In this document: piece by piece, positions 16,810-24,782 of the stretch
Numbering within the stretch: the stretch's first letter is position 1
How the letters are laid out: the number at the start of each line of letters is the position of its first letter
Assembly (NCBI RefSeq): GCF_001429285.1
Contig: NZ_LMJJ01000042.1
Coordinates: 124,001-188,000, forward strand
DNA length: 64,000 nucleotides
Source: Ensifer sp. Root278
GTDB lineage: Bacteria; Pseudomonadota; Alphaproteobacteria; Rhizobiales; Rhizobiaceae
Direction: 5' to 3'
Notes under the pieces: model-generated
Told to the model about the DNA's origin: nothing
What the model saw: the letters and a program-made list of their open reading frames with translations, nothing else
Databases searched by the model: none
Position numbers and translations under genes: made by a program

Positions 16810-17994
16810 TCAGCGCGATAGCTGCTTGGTGGCATCCTGCAGGCCGGCGAGCGTCAAAGGGAACATCCGCCCCTCGAACAGGCTCTTCACCATGCCGATC
16901 GACTGGGTGTAGCCCCAGTGCTGTTCGGGCACGGGATTGATCCAGATCGAACGCGGAAAATGCGCTGTCATGCGCGAAAGCCAGAGTGCGCCTGCCTCGT
17001 CGTTCCAATGTTCGACCGAGCCGCCGGGATGGCTGATCTCATAGGGGCTCATCGACGCGTCGCCGACGAAGATGGCGCGATAGTCGCCGCCATAGGTGCG
17101 CAGCACTTCGGTGGTGCGGGTGATGTCGACGCGGCGGCGACGATTGTCCTTCCACAGACCCTCATAGACACAGTTGTGGAAGTAGAAATGCTCCATATGG
17201 CGGAACTCGCCGCGGGCGGCTGAAAACAGTTCCTCGACGATGCGGATGTGATCGTCCATCGAGCCGCCGATATCGAAGAACATCAGCAGCTTGACCGCAT
17301 TGCGGCGTTCGGGCCGCGTCACCACGTCGAGATAGCCGTGCTCGGCGGTGGCACGGATCGTGCCGGAAAGGTCGAGTTCGTCAGCCGCCCCCTGGCGCAC
17401 CCAGCGCCTGAGCCTTTTCAGCGCCACCTTGATGTTGCGGGTGCCGAGTTCGACCGTGTCATCATAATCCCTGAACTCGCGCCGGTCCCAGACCTTGACG
17501 GCGCGGCGGTGGCGCGACTGGTCCTGGCCGATCCTGACCCCTTCGGGATTGTAGCCATAGGCGCCGAAGGGGGAGGTGCCGGCGGTGCCGATCCATTTCG
17601 AGCCGCCCTGATGCCGGCCTTGCTGCTCCCGAAGCCGTTGGCGCAGGGTCTCCATCAGCTTGTCGAAGCCCCCGAGGGATTCGATCAGGCGCTTTTCTTC
17701 CTCGGTCAGGTGTTTTTCGGCGAGCTTGCGCAGCCAGTCCTCGGGGATGACGGCCTCTTCGCCCGTCTCCATGGGATTGACCGCCTCGAGCCCGGAGAAG
17801 CAGTGCTGGAACACCCGGTCGAAGCGGTCGATATGGCGCTCGTCCTTCACCAGCGCCGTGCGCGCCAGGAAGTAGAAGGCTTCGACATCGAATGTGGCGA
17901 TGCCCGCCTCCATCCCCTCGATCAGCGACAGGAATTCCCGGAGCGTCACCGGAACTTTCGCCGCTTTGAGTTCGAGGAAGAAGGGGATGAACAT
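16810..17994 (-). CDS. VWA-domain protein of the CoxE type
   Basis: The 394-residue cytoplasmic protein has a C-terminal von Willebrand A domain with a MIDAS-like motif FDIGGSMDDHI and later IFVGDASMSPYE. The N-terminal half is helical (FFLELKAAKVPVTLREFLSLIEGMEAG). CoxE-like VWA proteins work with MoxR AAA+ ATPases as metal-insertion or complex-remodelling chaperones. A MoxR gene is nearby but not adjacent: metA, whose stop is 3 bases before this start, and a NUDIX gene lie between. Translation is therefore probably coupled to metA. The client protein is unknown. Confidence 0.87.
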   Translation of the reverse strand: MFIPFFLELKAAKVPVTLREFLSLIEGMEAGIATFDVEAFYFLARTALVKDERHIDRFDRVFQHCFSGLEAVNPMETGEEAVIPEDWLRKLAEKHLTEEEKRLIESLGGFDKLMETLRQRLREQQGRHQGGSKWIGTAGTSPFGAYGYNPEGVRIGQDQSRHRRAVKVWDRREFRDYDDTVELGTRNIKVALKRLRRWVRQGAADELDLSGTIRATAEHGYLDVVTRPERRNAVKLLMFFDIGGSMDDHIRIVEELFSAARGEFRHMEHFYFHNCVYEGLWKDNRRRRVDITRTTEVLRTYGGDYRAIFVGDASMSPYEISHPGGSVEHWNDEAGALWLSRMTAHFPRSIWINPVPEQHWGYTQSIGMVKSLFEGRMFPLTLAGLQDATKQLSR

Positions 17995-17997
17995 CGG

Positions 17998-18930
17998 TCA
18001 GTCCTGGCTTTCTCCGGTGCCGATCTCTGCGAGATCATAGGGCGTCGTCTGGTACATCTCGTTGATCCAGTTGCCGAAGAAGAGGTGCGCATGGCTGCGC
18101 CAGCGGTTCTGCGGCGGCAGGGTCGAATCGTTGTGCGGGAAATAGTCGTGCGGCATCTTGATCGGCACGCCTGCGTCCACGTCGCGAAAATATTCGTCCG
18201 ACAGCGAGGTCGAATCATACTCCACGTGGTTGAACATGTAGAGCCGGTTGCCCTTTTTCTCGTGCACGAGGCAGACGCCCATCTCCTTCGATTCCATCAG
18301 GATTTCGAGGCTGGGCACCTTGTCGATGTCGGCACGCCTGACCTCGGTCCAACGCGAGACGGGGACGGCGAAGTCGTCGGAGAAGCCGTTGAGATAGACC
18401 GACGAGCGATTGAGGTTCTGGTGGCGGTAGACGCCGAAGGCCTTCTCGTTCAGCGGATACTTCGGCACGTCGTGGAAATGGTAGATCGCCGCCATCGCCC
18501 CCCAGCAGACGTTGAGCGTCGAATGCACGTTGGTCTCCGTCCAGTCGAGGATGCGCTTCAATTCGTCCCAATAGGTGACGTCCTCGTATTCGAGCGTCTC
18601 GACCGGCGCGCCGGTGATGATGAAGCCGTCGAACTTGCGGCCCTTCACCTCGTCCCAGGTCTCGTAGAAAGAAAGCAGGTGATCTTCCGAGGTGTTCTTC
18701 GCCCGGTGGGCGCCGATGCGTACCAGCGACAATTCCACCTGCAGCGGCGAGGCGCCGATCAGGCGCGCCATCTGGATCTCGGTCTTGATCTTGTTCGGCA
18801 TGAGGTTCAGGAGCCCGATCTGGAGCGGGCGGATATCCTGACGGATCGCCACGGTCTCGGTCATCACCCGCACACCCTCATGCACGAGGGTTTCGAAAGC
18901 GGGCAGCGTATCGGGAATCTTGATGGGCAT
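17998..18930 (-). CDS. metA: Homoserine O-acyltransferase MetA, acetyl-CoA type predicted
   Basis: This enzyme activates homoserine for methionine synthesis. From the MPIKIPD start the numbering matches the family exactly: Lys47 (LMPNK), Cys142 nucleophile (LNVCWGA), and His235 and Glu237 (NHVEYD). Residue 111 is Glu within [12 protein letters not shown], whereas E. coli has Gly there. In characterised MetA enzymes Glu111 goes with acetyl-CoA and Gly111 with succinyl-CoA, so I predict O-acetylhomoserine as product despite the common succinyltransferase annotation. A SAM-II riboswitch and an intrinsic terminator precede it, so transcription should fall when S-adenosylmethionine is abundant. 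Confidence 0.93.
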   Translation of the reverse strand: MPIKIPDTLPAFETLVHEGVRVMTETVAIRQDIRPLQIGLLNLMPNKIKTEIQMARLIGASPLQVELSLVRIGAHRAKNTSEDHLLSFYETWDEVKGRKFDGFIITGAPVETLEYEDVTYWDELKRILDWTETNVHSTLNVCWGAMAAIYHFHDVPKYPLNEKAFGVYRHQNLNRSSVYLNGFSDDFAVPVSRWTEVRRADIDKVPSLEILMESKEMGVCLVHEKKGNRLYMFNHVEYDSTSLSDEYFRDVDAGVPIKMPHDYFPHNDSTLPPQNRWRSHAHLFFGNWINEMYQTTPYDLAEIGTGESQD

Positions 18931-18951
18931 GGGCTTCCACTCGATCAATAC

Positions 18952-18982
18952 AAAAAAACCGGCGGCGATTGATCGCGACCGG
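18952..18982 (-). terminator. Attenuator terminator between the SAM-II riboswitch and metA
   Basis: On the minus strand CCGG-TC-GCGAT-CA-ATCGC-CG-CCGG is followed by TTTTTTTG and ends 22 bases before the metA ATG. Its position after the aptamer suggests SAM-dependent termination, although SAM-II aptamers often act on translation. It is an intrinsic terminator by sequence in any case. Confidence 0.8.
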
Positions 18983-19005
18983 TCCTCGGAAATCCAACTT
19001 TCCTC

Positions 19006-19062
19006 GGCCCTTTAGCGACTTGTTTAACGTGGCTGCAAGCCGGCCGGCCAAATCACCACGAG
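19006..19062 (-). ncRNA. SAM-II riboswitch (metA leader)
   Basis: The minus strand contains GGTGATTTGGCCGG, GCTTGCAGCCACG and TTAAACAAGTCGCTAAAGGG. These are the hallmark segments of the alphaproteobacterial SAM-II (metA) aptamer. The GCTTGCAGCCACG/TTAAA and GTCGCTAAA parts form its H-type pseudoknot. It lies directly upstream of metA, the usual location. Confidence 0.9.
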
Positions 19063-19123
19063 GAATTTGATAGCGCGACTGGGGCGCGGGGGTCAAGAAA
19101 AACGATTCGGGCGGTCGGGCGGC

Positions 19124-19310
19124 CTCTCATCCCGCTGCCGCGACCTTCTCCCCGCAGGCGGGGAGAAGGGAGCTTGTGGCACCCGCTCGCGCCTCCCAGG
19201 GGCCGATCATTTCCGTTCCAGAAAGAAGCCCGGACATCATTGTCTCGCGGCGACCGTCGCCATTTCCGTCCCCTCTCCCCGGCTGCGGGGAGAGGGCTAG
19301 GGTGAGGGGC
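19124..19310. repeat. RIME-like palindromic repeat element (copy B)
   Basis: Two palindromes (CTTCTCCCCGC/GCGGGGAGAAG and CCTCTCCCC/GGGGAGAGG) lie within an element that begins CTCATCCC and ends GGTGAGGGGC. The order is reversed relative to copy A. It overlaps the end of the NUDIX gene, whose stop codon TAG and last residues are read from the element. Confidence 0.7.
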
Positions 19311-19749
19311 AACTTCCGTGCGTGTGAAGATAATCTAGGCCGTCCTGCATGCCGTATCCGAGCCGACGGCTAGCCTCGTCTAAGCCGAGCCAGAAGAAGC
19401 GAAAGCGGATCGGCGCACCACCGCCAAAGGGCGTCATTTCATGGTGCAGCCAGGTTTTCTGTTGCTCGCCGGCAAGGGCGATATGAAAATAGTGCCGGCG
19501 ATGGCAGATGGTCTGGCCTTCCTTCCGGAAGGAGTAGTCCTTCGTGACGAGATGGGTGAGGGCCCGCGATGGCGTCAGCCCGGTCTCTTCCACGAATTCC
19601 CGCAAGGCGGCAGCTTCAGGGCTTTCGCCCGGCTCCATCGTGCCGCCGGGTACCTGCAACTCGATTTCGGGAAAGTCCGGCTCGTCGAAGACCAGCAGGT
19701 GGTCCTGCCAGGTGGCGTAGATCAGGACCTTGTGGGCGTCCGGCCTCAT
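19297..19749 (-). CDS. NUDIX hydrolase
   Basis: The 150-residue protein has a complete NUDIX box: GTMEPGESPEAAALREF followed by VEETGL, with the Gly, the Glu of the ES pair, REF and EE residues in place. It hydrolyses a nucleoside-diphosphate-linked compound, but the substrate is unknown. Its ATG overlaps the MoxR stop (ATGA), so translation is coupled. The last five residues (SCPSP) and the stop are encoded by the end of a RIME-like element, so the original C-terminus was probably replaced when the element inserted. The fold should be unaffected. Confidence 0.88.
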   Translation of the reverse strand: MRPDAHKVLIYATWQDHLLVFDEPDFPEIELQVPGGTMEPGESPEAAALREFVEETGLTPSRALTHLVTKDYSFRKEGQTICHRRHYFHIALAGEQQKTWLHHEMTPFGGGAPIRFRFFWLGLDEASRRLGYGMQDGLDYLHTHGSCPSP

Positions 19750-20585
19750 CCGTCGCGGCGCGCCATGAAGGCCAGGCGCTCGAAGAGATGCACGTCCTGC
19801 TCGTTCTTCAACAGCGCCCCGTGCAGCTTCGGCAGCATGGTCTTGGCGTCGACGCGGAGGTCGGCCGGATCGACCTCGTCGGCGACAAGCAGGCGGATCC
19901 AGTCGAGCGCTTCGGAGGTGGACGGCTTCTTCTTGAGGCCCGGCACCTGGCGGATGTCGTAGAAGGCGGCAAGGGCCGCAGATAGCAGCGTTTTGCGGAT
20001 GCCGGGATAGTGCACCTCGACGATGCGCGCGAGCGTTTCGGCATCGGGGAAGCGGATATAGTGGAAGAAGCAGCGACGCAGGAAGGCGTCCGGCAGTTCC
20101 TTCTCGTTGTTGGAGGTGATGATGACGATCGGCCGGTGACGGGCGCCGATCATCTCGCCGGTCTCGTAGACATGGAATTCCATGCGGTCGAGTTCCTGCA
20201 AGAGGTCGTTCGGAAACTCGATGTCGGCCTTGTCGATCTCGTCGATCAGAAGCACCACGCGACGGTCGGCCTCGAAGGCCTGCCAGAGCTTGCCCTTGCG
20301 GATATAGTTCCTGACCTCGTTGACGCGCTCGTCGCCGAGTTGGCTGTCGCGCAGGCGCGACACGGCATCATACTCGTAAAGGCCCTGCTGCGCCTTGGTC
20401 GTCGACTTGACGCTCCATTCGATCAGATCGAGGCCAAGGGCAGCGGCAATCTGGCGGGCAAGCTCGGTCTTGCCGGTGCCGGGTTCACCCTTGACGAGCA
20501 GCGGCCGCTCCAGCCGGATCGCAGCATTGACGGCGATCATCAGGTCCTTGTCGGCGATGTAATCTGCGGTGCCTTCGAATTGCAT
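19746..20585 (-). CDS. MoxR-family AAA+ ATPase
   Basis: The 279-residue ATPase has Walker A GEPGTGKTE, Walker B VVLLIDEIDKAD, a sensor-1 segment VIITSNNEKELPDAFLRRC and the MoxR-type lid. Members of this subgroup pair with CoxE-like VWA proteins to activate or load cofactors into client enzymes. The likely partner lies 1.75 kb downstream on the same strand, separated by a NUDIX gene, a RIME element and metA. The MQFEGTADY start is chosen over the ATG seven codons upstream by family alignment. Client and process are unknown. Confidence 0.9.
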   Translation of the reverse strand: MQFEGTADYIADKDLMIAVNAAIRLERPLLVKGEPGTGKTELARQIAAALGLDLIEWSVKSTTKAQQGLYEYDAVSRLRDSQLGDERVNEVRNYIRKGKLWQAFEADRRVVLLIDEIDKADIEFPNDLLQELDRMEFHVYETGEMIGARHRPIVIITSNNEKELPDAFLRRCFFHYIRFPDAETLARIVEVHYPGIRKTLLSAALAAFYDIRQVPGLKKKPSTSEALDWIRLLVADEVDPADLRVDAKTMLPKLHGALLKNEQDVHLFERLAFMARRDG

Positions 20586-20697
20586 AATCGTCTTCCGGTT
20601 CAGCATAGGTCTAGCAGGCGGTGTCCATGGACTATCGCATATTGGCCAAAATCGGAATCGATTTGAGAAGAGATGGCGTTAGCAGAAAAGCTCGGTC

Positions 20698-21078
20698 TCA
20701 GCCGCGGAGGGCGGTGACTTCGATCTCGATCAGCATTTCCGGGCGGATCAGATCGCAGACGATCATGGTTGCGGCCGGACGGATCTCGCCGAAGACTTCG
20801 CCGAAGATCGGGAACACCCGGTCGGCGAAGCTGGCATCGGTGACGTAGTAGTGATTGCGCACCACGTCTTTAAGCGAGAAGCCCGCTTCCTTCAGTGCGC
20901 CCTCGATCGTCTTCAGGCAATTGCGCGCCTGCTCTTCCACCGTTTCGGGCATGGTCATGGTGGCATAGTCGTAGCCGGTCGTGCCGGAGACGAAGCACCA
21001 GTCGCCCATCGCGACGGCACGCGAATAGCCTGCCGTCTTTTCGAAGGGCGAACCCGAAGAGATGAGCTTGCGCGCCAT
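20698..21078 (-). CDS. Rid-family (YjgF/YER057c/UK114) protein lacking the catalytic Arg
   Basis: The 126-residue protein has the Rid fold: SSGSPFEKTAGYSRAV, VSGTTGYDY, a central helix and the C-terminal IEIEVTALRG. True RidA imine deaminases have Arg in the motif PARSCVEV. Here the matching stretch reads RPAATMIVCDL, so the Arg is absent. The protein therefore is probably not an enamine/imine deaminase of the RidA type and belongs to another Rid subfamily of unknown function. It is 8 bases downstream of leuD and likely co-transcribed, which may link it to branched-chain amino acid metabolism. Confidence 0.85.
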   Translation of the reverse strand: MARKLISSGSPFEKTAGYSRAVAMGDWCFVSGTTGYDYATMTMPETVEEQARNCLKTIEGALKEAGFSLKDVVRNHYYVTDASFADRVFPIFGEVFGEIRPAATMIVCDLIRPEMLIEIEVTALRG

Positions 21079-21086
21079 GTCTCGCT

Positions 21087-21692
21087 TTAAGCCCAGGGGC
21101 GCGAGGCGCCGACCGTCTTCTCGAAGCTGTCGATCGCGGTTGCCTTTTCCAGCGTCAGGCCGATATCGTCGAGGCCGTTCAGCAGGCAGTGGCGCTTGAA
21201 GGCATCGACCTCGAACTTGACCGAGCCGCCGTCCGGGCCGGTGATTTCCTGGGATTCCAGGTCGACCGAGAGGATGGCGTTGGAGCCGCGCGAAGCGTCG
21301 TCCATCAGCTTGTCGAGGTCGGCCTGGCTGACGACGATCGGCAGAATGCCGTTCTTAAAACAGTTGTTGTAGAAGATGTCGGCAAAGGACGTGGAGATCA
21401 CGCAGCGGATGCCGAAGTCGAGCAGCGCCCAGGGGGCATGCTCGCGCGAGGAGCCGCAGCCGAAGTTGTCGCCGGCAACCAGGATCTTGGCGTTCTGGTA
21501 GGCGGGTTTGTTGAGCACGAAGTCCGGGTTGACCGAGCCATCCTCATTGTAGCGGGCTTCGGCGAAAAGACCCTTGCCTAGGCCGGTGCGCTTGATCGTC
21601 TTCAGGTAATCCTTCGGAATGATCATGTCCGTGTCGATGTTGACGACGGGGAGGGGGGCGGCGACACCGGTGAGCTTGACGAATTTTTCCAT
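21087..21692 (-). CDS. leuD: 3-isopropylmalate dehydratase small subunit
   Basis: LeuD pairs with LeuC to isomerise 2-isopropylmalate to 3-isopropylmalate in leucine biosynthesis. It has 201 residues, the usual length, with the swivel-domain motifs [20 protein letters not shown] and [22 protein letters not shown]. The leuC partner is not in the window, which is common in rhizobia where leuC, leuD and leuB are scattered. A Rid-family gene follows directly. Confidence 0.96.
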   Translation of the reverse strand: MEKFVKLTGVAAPLPVVNIDTDMIIPKDYLKTIKRTGLGKGLFAEARYNEDGSVNPDFVLNKPAYQNAKILVAGDNFGCGSSREHAPWALLDFGIRCVISTSFADIFYNNCFKNGILPIVVSQADLDKLMDDASRGSNAILSVDLESQEITGPDGGSVKFEVDAFKRHCLLNGLDDIGLTLEKATAIDSFEKTVGASRPWA

Positions 21693-21784
21693 AACTTCAG
21701 GCCTTCGATTTCAGAAGAATGTTGCGCTAGCGTTTAGATGAGTTTTGCGCCGAAATGAAGGAAAATCTATCCAAACACGCTTCG

Positions 21785-21810
21785 CCGGGCGGGTGAAAAT
21801 GCCCGCCCGG
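21785..21810. terminator. GC-rich stem-loop downstream of the VOC gene
   Basis: CCGGGCGGG and CCCGCCCGG form a 9-bp stem with a short AT-rich loop, about 40 bases after the VOC gene stop on the minus strand and before leuD. There is no U tract, so termination activity is uncertain. Confidence 0.4.
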
Positions 21811-21846
21811 TGAAAGCTTCGCCCGGATTTCGATTGTCGGGAAGCC

Positions 21847-22278
21847 TCAGCCTGCCTTCACCGGGCTGTTCATGGCCCAGAGAACGCCGAAGGGATCGCG
21901 GAGCTGGCCGTAGCGGTCGCCCCAGAACATCACCTCGATCGGCATCACCACCTCGGCGCCGGCGGCAACGGCGCGGTCCCACCAGGCATCGATGTCCTCG
22001 ACGGTGAGCGTCAAGGTAAAGGCCTGCGGCTTTTCCAGCGGATGGCCATATTCCGGATAGGCATCCGCCAGCATCAGCGAGCTGCCGTTGACGTAGAGAT
22101 GGATGTGCATCGTCCGGCCCTGCTCGTCGAGCGGATGCCGGTTGACCTCCTTGGCGCCGAAGGCGCGCTGGTAGAATTCGGATGCCTTGGCGGCGCCATC
22201 GACCTGAAGATAGGGCAGAAGCCCGTTCAGGACCGGTGCCGGCTGCTTCGTTTCGGTTTGCTGCGTCTCAGTGTCCAT
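21847..22278 (-). CDS. VOC-superfamily (PhnB/glyoxalase-like) protein
   Basis: The 143-residue protein has the vicinal-oxygen-chelate fold: LNGLLPYLQVDGAAKASEFYQRAFGAKEV, MHIHLYVNGSSLMLADAYPEYG and the C-terminal DRYGQLRDPFGVLWAM. This is the PhnB-like subgroup, usually of unknown function. The start is the ATG of MDTETQQ, which has GGAG 6 bases upstream. The first 15 residues are polar and disordered. Neighbours give no metabolic hint. Confidence 0.85.
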   Translation of the reverse strand: MDTETQQTETKQPAPVLNGLLPYLQVDGAAKASEFYQRAFGAKEVNRHPLDEQGRTMHIHLYVNGSSLMLADAYPEYGHPLEKPQAFTLTLTVEDIDAWWDRAVAAGAEVVMPIEVMFWGDRYGQLRDPFGVLWAMNSPVKAG

Positions 22279-22466
22279 GTCGTTCTCCATCCTGTTCGAA
22301 GAGCCAGGACCGTGCTGGCCTGCCTCAAGGACGGACATGGAGCGATGGATCCGACACGGGGATGGAAAAATTTCGCAGCCGGCTGAATGGCAGCTCTCGA
22401 GAAACAGCAAAAGGCTTCGAGCCGATTACGGATCGGCCCGATTGCGGATCACTACGATCGCCGGGA

Positions 22467-22721
22467 TCAGAGGTCGATGATCGTGCCGCGACCGTCGTTC
22501 CAGATGCGCATCTCGCGCTGGCCGTGGGCGGCAGCGGCGGCGGCCGGACGGGCGGTGGCGCGGGCCGGCCTGAGGTTCAGCCGGGCGGCAATCGCGCTGC
22601 CGATCACGACGACGGCGGCGATGCCGGCCAGTGCCAGCGCCAGCGAGGCGGTCAGAACGAAGGCCGCAAACGTGATGGTCAGGGCTGCGGCCGTGAAGAG
22701 AACAGAGCGAATGCTTTGCAT
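22467..22721 (-). CDS. Small hypothetical membrane protein
   Basis: The 84-residue product begins MQSIRSVLFTAAALTITF and has a hydrophobic region of about 40 residues rich in Ala, Leu and Val. This is enough for one or two membrane helices (or a signal sequence plus one helix). An Ala/Arg linker and the polar tail REMRIWNDGRGTIIDL follow. AGGTG stands 7 bases before the ATG. I do not recognise a family. It is divergent from the CitE-like gene. Confidence 0.65.
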   Translation of the reverse strand: MQSIRSVLFTAAALTITFAAFVLTASLALALAGIAAVVVIGSAIAARLNLRPARATARPAAAAAAHGQREMRIWNDGRGTIIDL

Positions 22722-22846
22722 AATCGTCACCTTTCTGATGGCGATGTGGGGGCTCCTCCCCGCACTTGCAAGAGGCGGCTTTGCGAAAGGGGTGCGGCGG
22801 TTCGCCTCGTCTTGCGGAACGAGGCAAAGGCGGGCACAACTGAAAC

Positions 22847-23752
22847 ATGAGCAAATCGATCGAACATCACCCGGTGCGCCTGCGTCGCTCGGTGCTATCG
22901 GTGCCGGCCGACAATGCCCGCGCGCTTGCCAAGGTCGCTGAACTCGCGACCGATGCCGCGATCTTCGATCTCGAGGATGCGGTTGCGCCTGAGCGCAAGA
23001 TGGAAGCACGCGAGGCGCTGGTTCGGCATCTGACGACGAACCGGCCGGATTGTGAGATCGTCATCCGCATCAATGCGCTCGGTTCCGGCTTTGGCCAGGA
23101 CGATCTCGCCGCGGTGCTTGCGGCGAAGCCCGACGCCATTCTTCTGCCGAAGGTCGAAAGCCCGGCGGATATCCAGGCGGCGGCCGACTGGCTGGCCGAA
23201 AACGATGCGCCGGAGACGCTGCGTCTCTGGGCGATGATCGAGACGCCGCGCGGTGTCATCAACGCGCCTCTTATCGCCGAGACCGGCCGCACCTTCGGCG
23301 GCCGGCTCGATTGTTTCGTCGTTGGTCTCAACGACCTGCGCAAGGACACCGGCGTTCCGGATCGCCCCGGCCGTCCCTATCTGATCCCCTGGCTGATGCA
23401 GATCCTGCTGGCGGCGCGCGGCGGCGGGCTCGACGTCATCGACGCCGTGTTCAACGATTTTCGCGACGCTGATGGATTCGACGAGGAATGCCGGCAGGGC
23501 CGCGACATGGGCTATGACGGCAAGATGCTGATCCACCCGGCCCAGATCGGCCCGGCGAACGAACGTTTCGGCGTCGAGCAGATCGCCGTCGACGAGGCGC
23601 GCGCGATCATCGCTGCCTTTGCGCTCTCGGAAAACGCCGGCAAGGGCGTCATCAATCTCAACGGACGGATGGTCGAGCGGCTGCACCTCGATCAGGCCGT
23701 GATGCTCGCCGCCAAGGCGGATCTCATCGAAAAACGAAAGACAAGATCTTGA
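22847..23752 (+). CDS. HpcH/HpaI aldolase / CitE-like CoA-ester lyase
   Basis: The 301-residue TIM-barrel protein resembles malyl-CoA lyase and the citrate lyase beta subunit. Motifs are LRRSVLSVPADNARALAKV, the acidic AIFDLEDAVAP, RINALGSGF (substrate Arg), AMIETPRGVINA (metal Glu) and MGYDGKMLIHPAQI near the C-terminus. It probably cleaves or forms a beta-hydroxyacyl-CoA with an acetyl- or propionyl-type unit, or hydrolyses malyl-CoA. The exact substrate is not decided. Its stop overlaps the start of a DUF1737 gene (TTGA). Confidence 0.88.
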   Translation: MSKSIEHHPVRLRRSVLSVPADNARALAKVAELATDAAIFDLEDAVAPERKMEAREALVRHLTTNRPDCEIVIRINALGSGFGQDDLAAVLAAKPDAILLPKVESPADIQAAADWLAENDAPETLRLWAMIETPRGVINAPLIAETGRTFGGRLDCFVVGLNDLRKDTGVPDRPGRPYLIPWLMQILLAARGGGLDVIDAVFNDFRDADGFDEECRQGRDMGYDGKMLIHPAQIGPANERFGVEQIAVDEARAIIAAFALSENAGKGVINLNGRMVERLHLDQAVMLAAKADLIEKRKTRS

Positions 23753-23955
23753 AACTCTATCGCTTCCTGACCGGTCCCGACGACGCTTCCTTCTGTCACA
23801 AGGTGACGGCAGCGCTGAACCAGGGCTGGAGCCTGCACGGCTCGCCCACCTATGCCTTCAATGCCGATACGCAGCACATGCAGTGCGGCCAGGCGGTGTT
23901 CAAGGAGGTCGAGGGCAAGGATTACACCCCGGATATCAAGCTGTCGGAACAGTAG
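23749..23955 (+). CDS. DUF1737 small protein
   Basis: The 68-residue protein KLYRFLTGPDDASFCHKVTAALNQGWSLHGSP matches the DUF1737 family, whose function is unknown. Its TTG start lies in the TTGA overlap with the upstream CitE-like stop, so it is translationally coupled to it. The pairing with a CitE-like gene may mean a shared pathway. A RIME-like element begins 29 bases after the stop. Confidence 0.8.
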   Translation: MKLYRFLTGPDDASFCHKVTAALNQGWSLHGSPTYAFNADTQHMQCGQAVFKEVEGKDYTPDIKLSEQ

Positions 23956-23983
23956 TCGAGGCTGTTTGCCGTCGTGCAAGTTT

Positions 23984-24165
23984 GCCCCTCACCCTAACCC
24001 TCTCCCCGCAGGCGGGGCGAGGGGACGCGGTTGATGCTCGCAATCGGCGTGTGAGGCCTGTTTTCTGGTATCGGTTAACCCGTGCTCCGATTGGGATGCG
24101 AACGGTACCGCGAGTCTCCTTCGCCCCGCTTGCGGGGAGAAGGTGCCGGCAGGCGGATGAGGGGC
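23984..24165. repeat. RIME-like palindromic repeat element (copy C)
   Basis: It has the same plan and orientation as copy A: it begins GCCCCTCACCC, contains CTCCCCGC/GCGGGGCGAG and GCCCCGC/GCGGGGAGAAG palindromes, and ends GGATGAGGGGC. It fills the space between convergent genes and may help to end both transcripts. Confidence 0.75.
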
Positions 24166-24177
24166 AGATAAAACGGG

Positions 24178-24612
24178 TTAGCCGCCGACGTGCTCGACGC
24201 TGGCTTCGATCCGCTCCATGTCGTCGTCGGAAAGGCCGAAGTGATGGCCGATCTCATGGATCAGGACATGGGTGATGATGTCACCCAGCGTCTCCTCGTT
24301 CTCAGCCCAATAGTCGATGATCGGGCGGCGATAGAGGGTGATGCGGTTTGGAAACTGGCCGGTTTCCATGGTGAAGCGCTCGCTGATGCCACGGCCCTCG
24401 AAAAGGCCGAGCAGGTCGAAAGGCGTTTCCAGTGCCATGTCCTCGAAAATGTCGTCGCTCGGGAAGTCGGCAACTTCGATGATGAGGTCGGTCGTCAGCT
24501 GGCGGAATTCCTGCGGCAGGTGGCCGTAGGCTTCCAGTGCGAGCTGTTCAAAAGTGGTAAGCGTCGGTGCGTGGCGTTCCCGCCAATCATCGGTCTGGTC
24601 AATGCGGGCCAT
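24178..24612 (-). CDS. Minimal zincin-type metallopeptidase family protein
   Basis: The 144-residue protein has the zinc-binding motif HEIGHHFG with a downstream Asp-Asp (GLSDDDMERIE), typical of the single-domain metallopeptidase family formerly DUF1025. The ATG of MARIDQ has GGAG 5 bases before it; a longer open frame lacks such a site. No signal peptide is visible, so it is probably cytoplasmic. Substrates of this family are not known. It is divergent from imuA, and 170 bases separate the two starts. Confidence 0.83.
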   Translation of the reverse strand: MARIDQTDDWRERHAPTLTTFEQLALEAYGHLPQEFRQLTTDLIIEVADFPSDDIFEDMALETPFDLLGLFEGRGISERFTMETGQFPNRITLYRRPIIDYWAENEETLGDIITHVLIHEIGHHFGLSDDDMERIEASVEHVGG

Positions 24613-24744
24613 AGGCACTCCTTGTTGCCCTCCATATAGCGATTTTGCCAGTGTTTTTCGAGTGTTGAATTCCGCGGGCATGGGGACAGGAATAAATTCT
24701 TAGAATTGGCTGTTGACTCATTTAGGAAGCTCTGGAATCTAATA

Positions 24745-24759
24745 GAACATAACATGAAC
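24745..24759. promoter_or_regulatory. LexA SOS box (GAAC-N7-GAAC) upstream of imuA
   Basis: GAACATAACATGAAC is a perfect direct-repeat SOS box of the alphaproteobacterial type (GTTC-N7-GTTC on the other strand). It lies 24 bases before the imuA start codon, fitting LexA repression of the mutagenesis cassette. Confidence 0.85.
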
Positions 24760-24782
24760 ATTTATGATGGGAGTTGACCGTC

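Noticed and set aside
16810-20585. MoxR-VWA genes as a phage-defence system
   Set aside because: The neighbours are metabolic (metA, leuD, NUDIX), and no nuclease or other effector gene is present.
12308-24165. The three palindromic elements as CRISPR repeats
   Set aside because: They are single elements kilobases apart with no regular spacing and no cas genes. Their TIR-plus-two-palindromes plan fits RIME.
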